Part shown: piece by piece, positions 18,448 to 28,400 of the stretch
Position numbering within the stretch: position 1 is the stretch's first letter
Layout: every line of letters starts with the position of its first letter
Source of the DNA: Stieleria sedimenti
GTDB lineage: Bacteria > Planctomycetota > Planctomycetia > Pirellulales > Pirellulaceae
NCBI RefSeq assembly: GCF_025060895.1
Contig: NZ_JANZKV010000037.1
Span: 46,787 to 110,786 of the forward strand
Direction of reading: 5' to 3'
Length of the DNA: 64,000 nt
Translations under genes and position numbers: made by a program
Notes under the pieces: model-generated
What the model saw: only the letters and a program-made list of their open reading frames with translations
What the model was told of the DNA's origin: nothing
Databases searched by the model: none

Positions 18448-19131
18448 TTAGCGGGTTCGTTGAAGGACAACCAAGGTCATGTCGTCGCGATCATCCGAAT
18501 CCATGTGATCCAAGACGGCCTGTTCGATGCGGTCCCTGATCGCGTGTGCGTCTCCTCCAGCGGCTACTTCGCGGCGGATCGATTCCACACCAAATAGTTC
18601 GAACTCTCGATTCGATGCCTCGGCCACTCCGTCGGTGTAGAGCACGACAGTGTCACCATCCTGCAGCCCTACCTGGGCGACTTCATAGTCCATGTTGGTG
18701 CCAATTGCGAGCGGCAATCCCATTTCATCAAAACCAACCAACTCAGTCGTTGACGTCATCGCTCGAAGCACGACAGGTTCGGAATGACCTGCGTTGACAA
18801 GTTGCAGTGTCTGACCGTTCGCGGAAACGACCAGCACAATCAACGTCATGAATCGCGAATCATCTTTTCGGAAAAGGCGATCGTTGAGCAATTCCATCGC
18901 TTTTGCGAAATCCGCTTCCTGATGCAAACAGGAATCCAAGTGTGACGTAAACTCGGCATGCCAATTGGGTGGAGCCGGAGCGAAGCCAATTAAATCACCA
19001 ACGACAATTGCGAATCGGTCTTGGGGGAGTGAAATAAAATTGAGGTAGTCGCAACTTCTTTCTCCGAGAGGACTGTAAAAGAAGGCCAGTTGGAACCCTG
19101 GAATCGACGGTGGTTCCTGCGGTATGTCCAT
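18448..19131 (-). CDS. PP2C-type (SpoIIE/RsbU-like) protein phosphatase
   Basis: A 227-residue stand-alone phosphatase domain of the SpoIIE/RsbU kind, which removes phosphate from Ser or Thr of partner-switch proteins. Metal-binding and core motifs are visible: RFAIVVGDLIGF at about 38-49, LVNAGHSEPVVL near 113, LPLAIG near 136, TVVLYTDGVAEASNREFELF near 158, and the closing DDRDDMTLVVL near 213. The motif order and length match a phosphatase domain with no sensor attached. Its neighbour, read convergently, is a membrane-anchored Ser/Thr kinase, which suggests opposing activities. Its first 24 or so codons are present again at 48784-48856 as part of a segmental duplication. Confidence 0.85.
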   Translation of the reverse strand: MDIPQEPPSIPGFQLAFFYSPLGERSCDYLNFISLPQDRFAIVVGDLIGFAPAPPNWHAEFTSHLDSCLHQEADFAKAMELLNDRLFRKDDSRFMTLIVLVVSANGQTLQLVNAGHSEPVVLRAMTSTTELVGFDEMGLPLAIGTNMDYEVAQVGLQDGDTVVLYTDGVAEASNREFELFGVESIRREVAAGGDAHAIRDRIEQAVLDHMDSDDRDDMTLVVLQRTR

Positions 19132-21155
19132 TGGCGCTCGTCCCTCGATGAATCGGTTTCCCGGATGGTGTGCTGGAAACCAGTGCTCCGTCCTGATTTT
19201 ACTTTAGGGGGGGCTCCGACCGCAGGGCTAGCGCCCTGCCGCTAAAATCGCAGTGGAACGGCGCGAGCGGGCTGTCGATTTAAGCCCGCACGCGTAAGCA
19301 AGGGGCAGCGCGGCGTCCCTCGCTCACGCGTCGCGCCTGGCATGATCACGTTGATTTCGGAACATCGACTAAATTGACAACCCGCGAGCCGTCCGGTCTC
19401 ACCCCAAGTATAGACGTTGACGGAGCACCAGGCTCAAATTCGATTTCTTCGTCGCCCTAACGCAGGCTTCGCGTGTACTGGAAACGCAACGCTCCGTCGT
19501 ATTGGCGGTCGTTGGAGCTGAGCGGAAAGGCGTAGGCGGCGGTCAGGTTGGTGTGAAGTCCGAATTCGAAGGTCGTGGCCAGGACGGCGCTGGTGATACT
19601 GGTGCTGCCGCTGAAGTTTCCGACTTGCAGGTTGCCCGCTGAGACCGCTCCGGCGTCGTCCAGGGAACTGGTCTGGTGCAGTTCGAAGGTCGGGATGATG
19701 GCGGTCAGGTAATCGGCCTGGTCGTTGCGGTAGGCGAAGCAGCCGACGGCAAGATCCGCAAACAGGTAGCTGGGATCGCTGATCGATCCGGCTTGCTGCA
19801 GCCCGTTGCCATCGGGGTTCAAGTACACGGCGTTGTCGCTGGTGGCAAAGCTGAATTGCGTGAATCCCTGCGCGAACCATTTGTCGCCGGGCATGTACAG
19901 TCCTCCCAAGAACGGTTGGATCTGGACGGAGTCGTTGGCGACTCGCAGCAGTGGGCTGCCGTTGCTCAGGTTGATCTCGATGGATTCCGCGCTCGGCAGG
20001 GCCAGACCGAGGCCACCGGAGATGGCGTAGTTGTTGGTTTTAAGCAGCAACGCCTTGAAGTACATCATCACGTTGCCGACCTCGGCGTCCGAGTTGGTGG
20101 ACAGACTCCTTCCATCTGCCGTGACATTCGTGGCCGCGTCCGCCACAAAGGGGAGCCGCACCTCGAAGGAGAAAAGTTGATTCAGGAACGACTTTTCGAA
20201 GCCGGGCGTAAAACGGCTCAATCCTCCGCCACCGTAGGCGACATCGCCAATGTAGCTGTAGCGGAAGAACACACGGTCCTGCGGCAGCACGCTTCCACCT
20301 TCGGCGATCTTCAGCGAGCCCACGCTTCCGTTGGCCGCATCGGCGATCGCGGTGTCGATGTTGATGACATGATCGTAAAAATAGTATGCGTCCAGGTCCT
20401 CACCGCCGTTGAGCGTGTCGCCTCCGCCTTGAATCATCGCCCCCGAGGCCGATGAGTTGTAGACGGTGGTTCCGGCGACGGTGTTTCGTGCTTGGAAGAC
20501 CGAGTCGACCGCGGCGGCGTAGGTTCCACTCGGCGTTTGCAGCAAGATAATGTCATAGCCCTGTGGCGTGGCAGCCAGCTGGGACTGGATTTGCGAGATC
20601 GTGTCACTCGTCGTCAGTGATGCGTTGCCGGAGATCGTGCCGGCCAGTGTGACGCCGGGAAGTGGGTCGCCGGAGCGGAACAGCGATTGAGCCTGCTGAA
20701 CGGACATCAACGACGTCGCGAAAATGCCGACCGGTCCGGGCTCGGAGATCGACAGGGTGCTGTTTCCCGGAGGCAACGTCGCGGGCGCGTCCAGGTCGTC
20801 GGCGTAGACGAACAAGCGGTCAAAGGACGCGCTGCCGCGAGCGCGAAAGTTGCTGCCGCCGAAGAAATCCCCGACCATCGCGGGGACTCGATCGCGAAGA
20901 GACGGGCGAGTTTCACTGCCATCGCCAGCATCGACGCTTGTCGTTGCAAGTTGGAAGCAGCAAATCACCCAAAGCAGTAACCAATTACTTAAAACTTTCA
21001 CCGATCGCTCCTCAGCAAGAAAACAGACACCACCCTGCGGGGAGGTATCGGCCGCCCAGTCGGACCGATCAAAGCGGTTGTCCGGCCTGCTGGGCAAGAA
21101 TATCCAGAACGAACGGATCAATCGGAATAACCGGCAGAGTTTCCCAATTGCTTGC
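19061..21155. repeat. Segmental duplication, copy 1 (parental copy)
   Basis: About 2.1 kb that recurs at 48786-50881 in the same orientation. It runs from inside the 5' end of the PP2C gene, through a 325-bp intergenic stretch, to just upstream of the outer-membrane protein gene. The coordinate offset between copies is exactly 29725 from the PP2C start through both ends of the protein gene, so no net indel has built up there. Because the PP2C gene is complete here and cut in the other copy, this is the parental locus. The intergenic part (19132-19456) carries short palindromes such as AGGGCTAGCGCCCT at 19226-19239. Confidence 0.85.
19457..21001 (-). CDS. Predicted outer-membrane beta-barrel-like protein, copy 1
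   Basis: A 514-residue secreted protein of unknown function, found only in this and a second near-identical copy. The GTG at 21001 is chosen because GAGGAG lies 6 bases upstream and a signal peptide follows at once (VKVLSNWLLLWVICCFQLAT, then SVDAGDG as a likely cleavage region). The same frame stays open upstream through a dispersed repeat, which would give a false 629-residue form. The first half has SLRDRVPAMVGDFFGGSNF and a FDRLFVYADDL motif; the second half alternates short hydrophobic strands with turns (ISGGLGLALPSAE, WFAQGFTQFSFATSDNAVYL, and a final ALRFQYTRSLR), as in outer-membrane barrels. It could be a porin-like or surface protein. No family name can be given with confidence. 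Confidence 0.7.
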   Translation of the reverse strand: MKVLSNWLLLWVICCFQLATTSVDAGDGSETRPSLRDRVPAMVGDFFGGSNFRARGSASFDRLFVYADDLDAPATLPPGNSTLSISEPGPVGIFATSLMSVQQAQSLFRSGDPLPGVTLAGTISGNASLTTSDTISQIQSQLAATPQGYDIILLQTPSGTYAAAVDSVFQARNTVAGTTVYNSSASGAMIQGGGDTLNGGEDLDAYYFYDHVINIDTAIADAANGSVGSLKIAEGGSVLPQDRVFFRYSYIGDVAYGGGGLSRFTPGFEKSFLNQLFSFEVRLPFVADAATNVTADGRSLSTNSDAEVGNVMMYFKALLLKTNNYAISGGLGLALPSAESIEINLSNGSPLLRVANDSVQIQPFLGGLYMPGDKWFAQGFTQFSFATSDNAVYLNPDGNGLQQAGSISDPSYLFADLAVGCFAYRNDQADYLTAIIPTFELHQTSSLDDAGAVSAGNLQVGNFSGSTSITSAVLATTFEFGLHTNLTAAYAFPLSSNDRQYDGALRFQYTRSLR

Positions 21156-21235
21156 ATGAATCGCGTCATTCGCGGTGCTCGGTAGCGGAACTCGTCAAGA
21201 GTTTCGGCCACCGCGAATCTCAGGGAGCGGCGGAA

Positions 21236-21430
21236 ATGGCAGAAAAATCGCGGGCAGAAAAATGGGAGCGGAGGGTAGGGGGGAGACAGGAAAATGGATG
21301 ACAAGAAAATGAGGTGTGGAGAACGAATTGACCTGAGCAGGTGCACTGGCCGCAGGCGTGGACTCCTTGTTCTCGAAGATCCTCCCCAGATTTTCTTGTC
21401 ATCTATTTTCTTGTCTCACTTTCGGTTCCT
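21236..21430. repeat. Dispersed repeat with GACAGGAAAATGG / GACAAGAAAATG units
   Basis: An intergenic repeat with a characteristic run of related words: ATGGCAGAAAAAT, GGCAGAAAAATGG, GACAGGAAAATGG, GACAAGAAAATG, then CCTTGTTCTCGAAGAT and TTTTCTTGTCATC in inverted sense. Related copies lie at 51290-51500, 55722-55901, 57080-57247 and, in part, 58240-58276. The inner segment GATGACAAGAAAATG and the later CATTTTCTTGTC-like words are inverted, giving a long weak hairpin. On the minus strand its open frame runs into the downstream protein gene, which explains the over-long ORF there. Confidence 0.65.
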
Positions 21431-21506
21431 TCGTTCGTCGCGGCGGGACCAAATTGTCCTGCCAACCGCCTCCTTTTCTACGGCTGCGGCGACTGCAGAT
21501 TCACGA

Positions 21507-22094
21507 TCAACTTGCGTCGATTCTCGGTTCGTTAGATCTTCGTGGGTCTGGATAGCCGCGCTGCATCGCAAATTTGACAAGCCGAAGTTCGCTGCGAATC
21601 AGGCAGGCACACTGAACGGTCTCGGACCAGACTTCCGCGTTACAGGTTGTTTTCTGAGGAGCACAGAAGATCGTTGTCCCCGGAGGCAGGTGTGCCTTCG
21701 CCATCATCCAGGCACGTGACATATGCCAATCGCTGGTGATCAACGCGACCGAGCAGGGCTGGGAGTGGTCGTGTCGCGATCGAATGATATTGGCACACTC
21801 GAGCACGTTCTGCTGCGTCGTCCTGGAAGTCTCTTCCAGTAAGAGTCGCGCGGACGAGATACCCGCATCAAGTGCCATGGCCTCCATGCCTTCCTCCTCG
21901 GTCCGGCCGGACGTGCCCGTCATACCACCGGACAGAATCAGCGCGCCGATTTGTTCCCTGCGAACCAATTCGATCGCACCGCGAATCCGAAACTCCATCT
22001 CGGACCGAAAGTCACACCCAAAGACGATTCCAAAGTCCGAAAACTGAAACAGATCTGCGGAGCGGAAGACATCACGTTCACCAAGTTCATTCAT
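21507..22094 (-). CDS. YdcF/SanA-like (DUF218) protein
   Basis: A 195-residue DUF218 protein. It shows the family core: an N-terminal stretch leading to IGALILSGGMTG at about 50-61, EEEGMEAMALDAGI (the acidic helix), LLLEETSRTTQQNVLECANI at about 84-103, and SVALITSDWHMSRAWMM near 115-131. DUF218 proteins include SanA and ElyC, which affect envelope or vancomycin resistance, and YdcF, which binds SAM; the reaction is not settled. There is no membrane helix, so it should be cytoplasmic. It follows the giant gene on the same strand with a 306-bp gap that contains no other gene, and an AT-rich palindrome (TTACCGTAAGGTAA, 22268-22281). Confidence 0.75.
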   Translation of the reverse strand: MNELGERDVFRSADLFQFSDFGIVFGCDFRSEMEFRIRGAIELVRREQIGALILSGGMTGTSGRTEEEGMEAMALDAGISSARLLLEETSRTTQQNVLECANIIRSRHDHSQPCSVALITSDWHMSRAWMMAKAHLPPGTTIFCAPQKTTCNAEVWSETVQCACLIRSELRLVKFAMQRGYPDPRRSNEPRIDAS

Positions 22095-22400
22095 GCCCAG
22101 CTCTCACCGAATTGTAGTTGCAATCACGCCGCATTGCCCGCGTACAGGGCGGAATTGAGTCCTGGTACCTTTTTCTTCTCTACCAGGGTGGCGAGACTGA
22201 ACCATCCATGCTGACGGAGACGTGCCTCCGCAGCCGACAAGCCATTGGACTTTGAGTCGCAAAAAAGTTACCGTAAGGTAATGCCGCTAAGCGTACCCGC
22301 GCATCTCGCCAAGGCGAGCAAAATCAGGTTCGGCCATGACAGTGCTTTTCTTCTTCGTTTCTTCTTTTAAACCTCTGTCCCCCTTATGCCTCTTGGAGGT

Positions 22401-25400
22401 TCAGGAGTCAATTACCACCGCTAGGCACTCGGCAACGTCACGTTCTAGCAGTGCAGTCAATGCTGCGATGCCACCGACAACAATCTGCCCCTGTGACGCG
22501 CTGACTCCTTCGATTGTGGAGATTGCAGCGGTTCTAGTCGTTACATCTCCAAATACAAAGCCAGTGCGCCCGACCATTCCTGATAAGCCTCTCAACGCAA
22601 GCCCGGCTTTGAAAAACGCGAATCCAGCTACCGCCCCGACTGTCGCACCTTTGACGGTATAGGACGCGGATCGCACCACCATTTCGCCAAAACTGTCGGT
22701 TTGCTTGCACGTAGAATTCACTACTAGGCTGGCAGAAAAGCTCAGAGCACCGACTGCAATGGCTCCTACAAGTGCCGCCTTAGCCGCCAACGATATGTTG
22801 CCAGATGGATCTGTTGCATTAAGCGGCGAGTTTCCAACATACCGATACAAGTTCGTGTCGAGTGATCGGAAGCCGAACTGATCGGCTGTTATGAAGGACC
22901 CCGTCGACGCGTTCAAGACTCTAGCGCGAAAATAGTAGTCTCCTGTGTTCATGTCCAATTCACGCCCAGTAAACGTAAAGCGATCGAAAAATTCTGGATC
23001 GAGGGAAGTATTGATCTTTCCAAACGCTTCATAGGCAATGTGACGCAGAGGCGTGAATTGCGATACTTGGTCCCTCGTACTTCCAATGCGATCTGCCAGG
23101 TACCAGTCAATCTCGATACCCTGTCTCATTCTCGCAAGGTTGTGGTCGATTCGATTTCCCTGCAGGTATCGGTTCACTGCGAGTTCTGCCGTGTCAAGAT
23201 CGGCCCATGTATGATCGCGATCGAAGACGATATACTCCGATTCCGCGACCTCCTGGCCTTCCCCATCAAAATCTGCCGTTCTTGCGAGACGTCTGCCCAA
23301 CGCATCGTAGGTGTACTCAACGCTCTGCGTCAGGATAGCTCCGGCAGCGGGATTCCTAGGGTCACCCGGATCAGTGCTCCAGTCGTCGACGCGCACCAAG
23401 CGATTGCGGTGATCGTAAATGAAGGTGCGAACCGTACCGCTTGGGTCGTCTGAGCCGTCGGGCAGGATCGGAACTCGCTTGATCTGGTTTCCTTCCCCAT
23501 CGTATTCGTAGCGGTAAATGCCGTCGCTTTGGAGCTGATTCGCCGGGCCAGTGATGTAGGTCCGCTGATCGTTACCGACTGCGGACGTGAGGCGGTTGCC
23601 ATTGAGGTCGTAGACGTAGATCTCGTCTGCTTGCGTGTCGAAGTCGGCGGAGGTGAGTTGACCTGTTAGGTCGTAGGCGTAGGTGATGCTCTGCGCGTAT
23701 TGCTGGTCTTGGTGCGTGCGATCTTCGGTCGTGAGCAATCCGCTGAAGTCGTAGTCGTAGTCATATCCGGCGAGCAATTCATCCACTGAATTACGGTGGA
23801 TGAGGTCGTCAGAGCGGCCGACAGTGTCGTAGGTTCGCTCGGTACGACCGACGAGTGTGTTGGCATCGAGATCCGCGTAGCGGCGGACTTCTTTTTCGCG
23901 ACCCGCTGCGTTGTAGAAGAAGTCGACTCGGGCGGGATCGACGTCGGGGTCTTCGCCGGTGGGGACGTCGGCGTCGTACCATTTGCGGATCCAAAGGCGG
24001 TTCCGTGAATCGTATTCGGATTCGACCGTGACTCCCGCATCGTCGTAAGTTTTGGTGACGTTGCCTTGCGGATCGTATTCGTAGTTCAGGATCACACGCG
24101 GGACGTCGCGGTCGTCCAACGGGTTGTTGTCGACCGACGTCAGGCGATTCAGCACGTCGTAGGTGTGCAAATATCGGCTGTTGGAGTCACTCGCGGTCAG
24201 CATGTTGCCAAGGGTGTCGTAGGTGAAGTTGACCGTTTCCACCAACGCGTTCGGATCGGTCGCATGATCCGGAGCGTTGTTCCAGCGTTCCTCTTCGAGT
24301 CTGCCAGCGTGGTCGTATTCGAATTCCCGGCTGCGGGCGTTGCGGTCGATCGTCTTAACCTGGTTGCCTTCGGCGTCGTAACAAGTCAGCCGGATATGAT
24401 CGGCAGCGGTGTTGGTCTCGCAAGAGGCACCGCTGGGGTCGTCGTAAAGCGGATCTCGCGGGTCGGATGGATTCGCGGGGGAAACCGGAACGATCGGGGC
24501 GATGCGATCCAGCAGTTCGTCGTTGGAAATGCCCTGCAAACTGGCGTCGGCCTCGACGATGTCGACCCAGTAGAACGGATCGCGTTCTTCGACCACTCGG
24601 TTCAGTTCGTCGTAGACCCAAGTCGTGATGTTGCCGACAGGGTCTTGCAGCAACACACGATTGCCCTGGGCGTCGTAGCGGAATTCGACCACTCCGCGCG
24701 GATCGCCGTTTTTGCCTTCGAAACGGTTGGTCGTCGGATTCCACCACGCCTCCGCATCGATCTGCCGGATCAGCCGGTCGTTTTGGTCGTACTCGAAGTC
24801 GGTGATGCGGCTGAAGCGATCATCGACGGGTGTCGCGGGCGATTCGGTCAGATTGCCGCTTCCGTCGAGCGACTGGGGACTGATAATGATCTCCCAATCA
24901 AGCAAGTGCTCATCGTAGAACCTCCGCACGATCGTCGGCGGATGATTCGCGTCGCCATCGACGCCGGTCTTTTCCTCCATCACTCGTCCAGCCGAGTCGT
25001 ACTTCGTCTCCCGCTGTTCGACGAGCGTCCCGTCGGCCTCGTAGGAGGCTTCGCGTGTGACCTGGCCGAATTGGTTGTAGTCAAATGTCTGGTACGTTCC
25101 GTCCGGATGTGTCACTGTCGACGGCGAGCCACACGGGCAGGCATTCGTGTAGTCAAACGTCGTTGTGTTGCCGTTGAAATCGGTAAACGTTTGGCGGCGG
25201 CCTTCGCCGTCGTAGGTGAACGTCGACGAGTTTCCTTCGGCATTGGTGATCTTCGTCAGGTTGCCGCGGGAGTCATAGTTGAAAACCGTCGTCGCACCGA
25301 GCGCGTTTTTAATCGATTTGACTCGGTTGCCGCGATCGTAGGTGAACTCCGTGACGATCGGCTCGTCGAACGGATCCGACTCGGTCCCGAGTTCGACGAT

Positions 25401-28400
25401 CTTGCGAACGTTCCCACGGGCATCGTATTCGCGTTCCGTGACAAACCCCCGGCGATCGATGATGCGGGTTTCGAGATCGGGATTCTTCAGGTCGCCGTAC
25501 TCACGGAAGGTCACATTGCCCAGCGGATCCTTTTCCTCCAAGACGTTGCCACGATTGTCGAAAAGCAATTCGGTCGGATTGCCGTTGGCGTCGCGGACCA
25601 CGCCGAAATTCGCCGAGGTTTCGAAATCGCGATCGTCGATGCGATTTCCCGCTGCATCGACGACGCTCTTGAACTCATAGATGCGGTAGTCGGGATGTTT
25701 CTCGTAGACGGCCGTGAGCACGGCGTCGCCCTGCGGATCGAACGCCTGGTCCAGGAAATGCTCGGGCTCGTCTCGATACGTGTACGAGGTAGTGAGTCCT
25801 GCGAGGTCCGTCACGCTGCGGAGATCTCCGGCGGCATCGTACTGGTAGACGATCTTGTTGCCTGACGGGTCGACAACTTCCTTGATGCGGCCGCGGTGGT
25901 CGCGCACGAAATCGATCGACTGGCCGCTGGAATGTGAAATGCCGTTTTCGGTGAACGTGACAACGTTGCCGTTCAGGTCGGTGATGGTTTGCAGGCCGGA
26001 AAACTGGTTGTAGCGATACTTGATTCCCGCGTTCGTGGTCAGGGTATAGACATTCGGGTTGATGCCTTGGCCTAACGCGCCGATGATGCCGCCCCTTGCG
26101 ACCGTCGGATTGTCGATCGTCAAGGTGTCGTAGACGCCCGAATCGGGAACAAATTCGGCCCGATAGATGCCGCCGAAGAAGCTGGCTGAAACCAAGCGTT
26201 CTTCGTAAGTGAATCCGACCCGCTGTCCCGACGGATTGGTGAGATAAATCTTGGATCGCCCGGGAACCAATTTGTCGTTTCCACCATTGAATGCACCTCC
26301 GGCGCTGAGTGCGACCGTTTCCAGGATGCGAGGATCCTGGACCCCCAAATTCCATCCGTAACCAAAATCACCTTCATCGGGGGCGTTGTCGGTGTCGTAA
26401 ACGCGAGTGACTTCGATGGGGATTCCATTGAGCGGCAGGCTGAGGTCCGTCAACTCGATACGGAAGTTTCCGACTTGGACGTTGCCGTCGACGAAGACCA
26501 TGATCGGTTCGACCCAGCCCGACGCGTTGATGTCGTAGGCGACGACCGCGATCGCGTAAGCATCATTGGTCAGTGCAGACGGATCAAAGACGGCGATCTC
26601 GCCATTGACGACAGGCTCCGTTGACTGGTGAAAGACGACCCAATCGGGGTCATCGAGATCGATCGATGTGATTGAAACGCGATCCGCCCGCGCGTAAATG
26701 GCCTGGTAGTACCAAAGATTGTCTTCGGGATCTCGGACCGTTCCGATGATCGGGACGGCATTGGTGATCGAATCGCCAAGTTTTGGTTTGGTGATCTCGA
26801 CGATCGGGCTTCCGGTGTCAGTTGGATCGGTCGTTCCAGGGTGGGGAGGCACACCTTGGCCGCCGATGGTCGGCTGGTTGGTCACTGCGGGATCGACGAT
26901 GGTCAACGCCGAGATGCTGCGGCCGTCCAGTCCGGCCGCATCTCTTGCGACCGCTTCGAGCGACACTGTGGTGGGGATCGATGTCGCGACCAACTCCGCC
27001 GTAAAGTTCTGATCGAGTGCCACACGCGTACCGTCGACGAAAAGTTCGACCTCCGTCACTCCCACGTTGTCCGTGGCGTAGACCTCGACGGTGTAAGCGG
27101 ACCTCACATCAAGCTGCCCATCGCCAAAGAAGCTGAAGCTGGACGACTTAACGAGAATCGAAACGCTCGGTGGTGTGGTGTCATCCGACACATTGATGGT
27201 CCACGTGTCGCTGTCCGTCTGGCCTCGATCATCGGTGACGGTAACCGTGACGAACGCGGAGTCGCCAGTGAAGCTGCTTGTGTCCCAAAGAATGCGGCCC
27301 CGCGTATCGATCGTCATTCCCTGAGGCGTGTTATCGTCGAGGCTCCATGCGAGCGGTCCGCCTTCGGGATCGTTCGCGCCGACTGTGTAGCGATAAGTCG
27401 CACCGCGAGTCACCGAGATGACGTGAGTTGAGGTGATCTCCGGCGGTTCGTTCTCAGCGACCGACAGGACGTAGCCCTGAGTCGAAACGGCACCATGTTC
27501 GTCGGTTGCGGTCACGGTGATCAGGGGAGCCCCCACGTCGTTGATCGTGGGCGTCCAGGTGATCAGGCCATCGTTGATTTCCATCCCGGCGGGAACGTTG
27601 GTTCCGAGACCATAAGTGACGGTATCCCCATCCGGGTCAATCGCACTGACCTGGTACTGGTACAACGCGTCGACTTCGGCACCGTAAACCGGCGTGGAGC
27701 GGAAGATCGGGGCGCGGTTACCCTTTTTCGGTCCGTCGGGGTTGCCGGGATCCACGGGGTCGTTGGAGTTGCTGACGACGACCGTGTAACGCTGTGTGCC
27801 GGTGTTGATGTCGTCGCTGACTTCGATGACGACGTTGTGGGAGCCGAGTTGGGTGTTGGTCGGCGTCCAGCGGATCAGTCCCGAATCGCGATCGATCGAC
27901 ATGTTGTCCGGAGCAGTCGTGAGTGACCAAGTGAGTTTATCGTCTTCAAAGTCGTCGGCTCGGACTGGATACAGGTAAGTCCGATCGGTCAGGCCGACGG
28001 TGGGCGGAATCGAGACGATAGCGGGGGCCAGGTTGTTGCAACCGACGTGGATCGAATAACGCTGCGTGTAGGAAGCGAGGAATGGATCCGAAGCGGTGAC
28101 CGCAACGATGTGCGTGCCGATTTGCTGGTCATCGGGAGTCCAGCGAATCTTGCCGGTGCGGCCGTCGATGGACATACCGCGTGGTGCGGCGGTCAATTCC
28201 CACCGGAGGGAGTCACCATCGGGATCATTGGCGACCGGATCGTAGGAGTAGGGGAGATTGATCACGGACGCGACGCCCGGAACCGAAGTGATGATCGGCC
28301 GCCCGTTGGCATCGATCGAAGCGACGGACAATGAGATCGGTTGCCGGGCTTCTCCGCCACGGCCGTCGGTCACGATGACATCGAACGAAACGGACTTTGG

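Noticed and set aside
19457..21346. 629-residue version of the outer-membrane protein
   Set aside because: The first 115 codons are dispersed repeat and non-coding sequence; GAGGAG and the signal peptide place the start at 21001, and the second copy confirms it.
24066..25865. Long plus-strand frame (about 600 codons) opposite the giant gene
   Set aside because: It is antisense to the YD-repeat part of the giant protein; the repeats and GC-rich codons keep this frame open. It has no domain or start signal.
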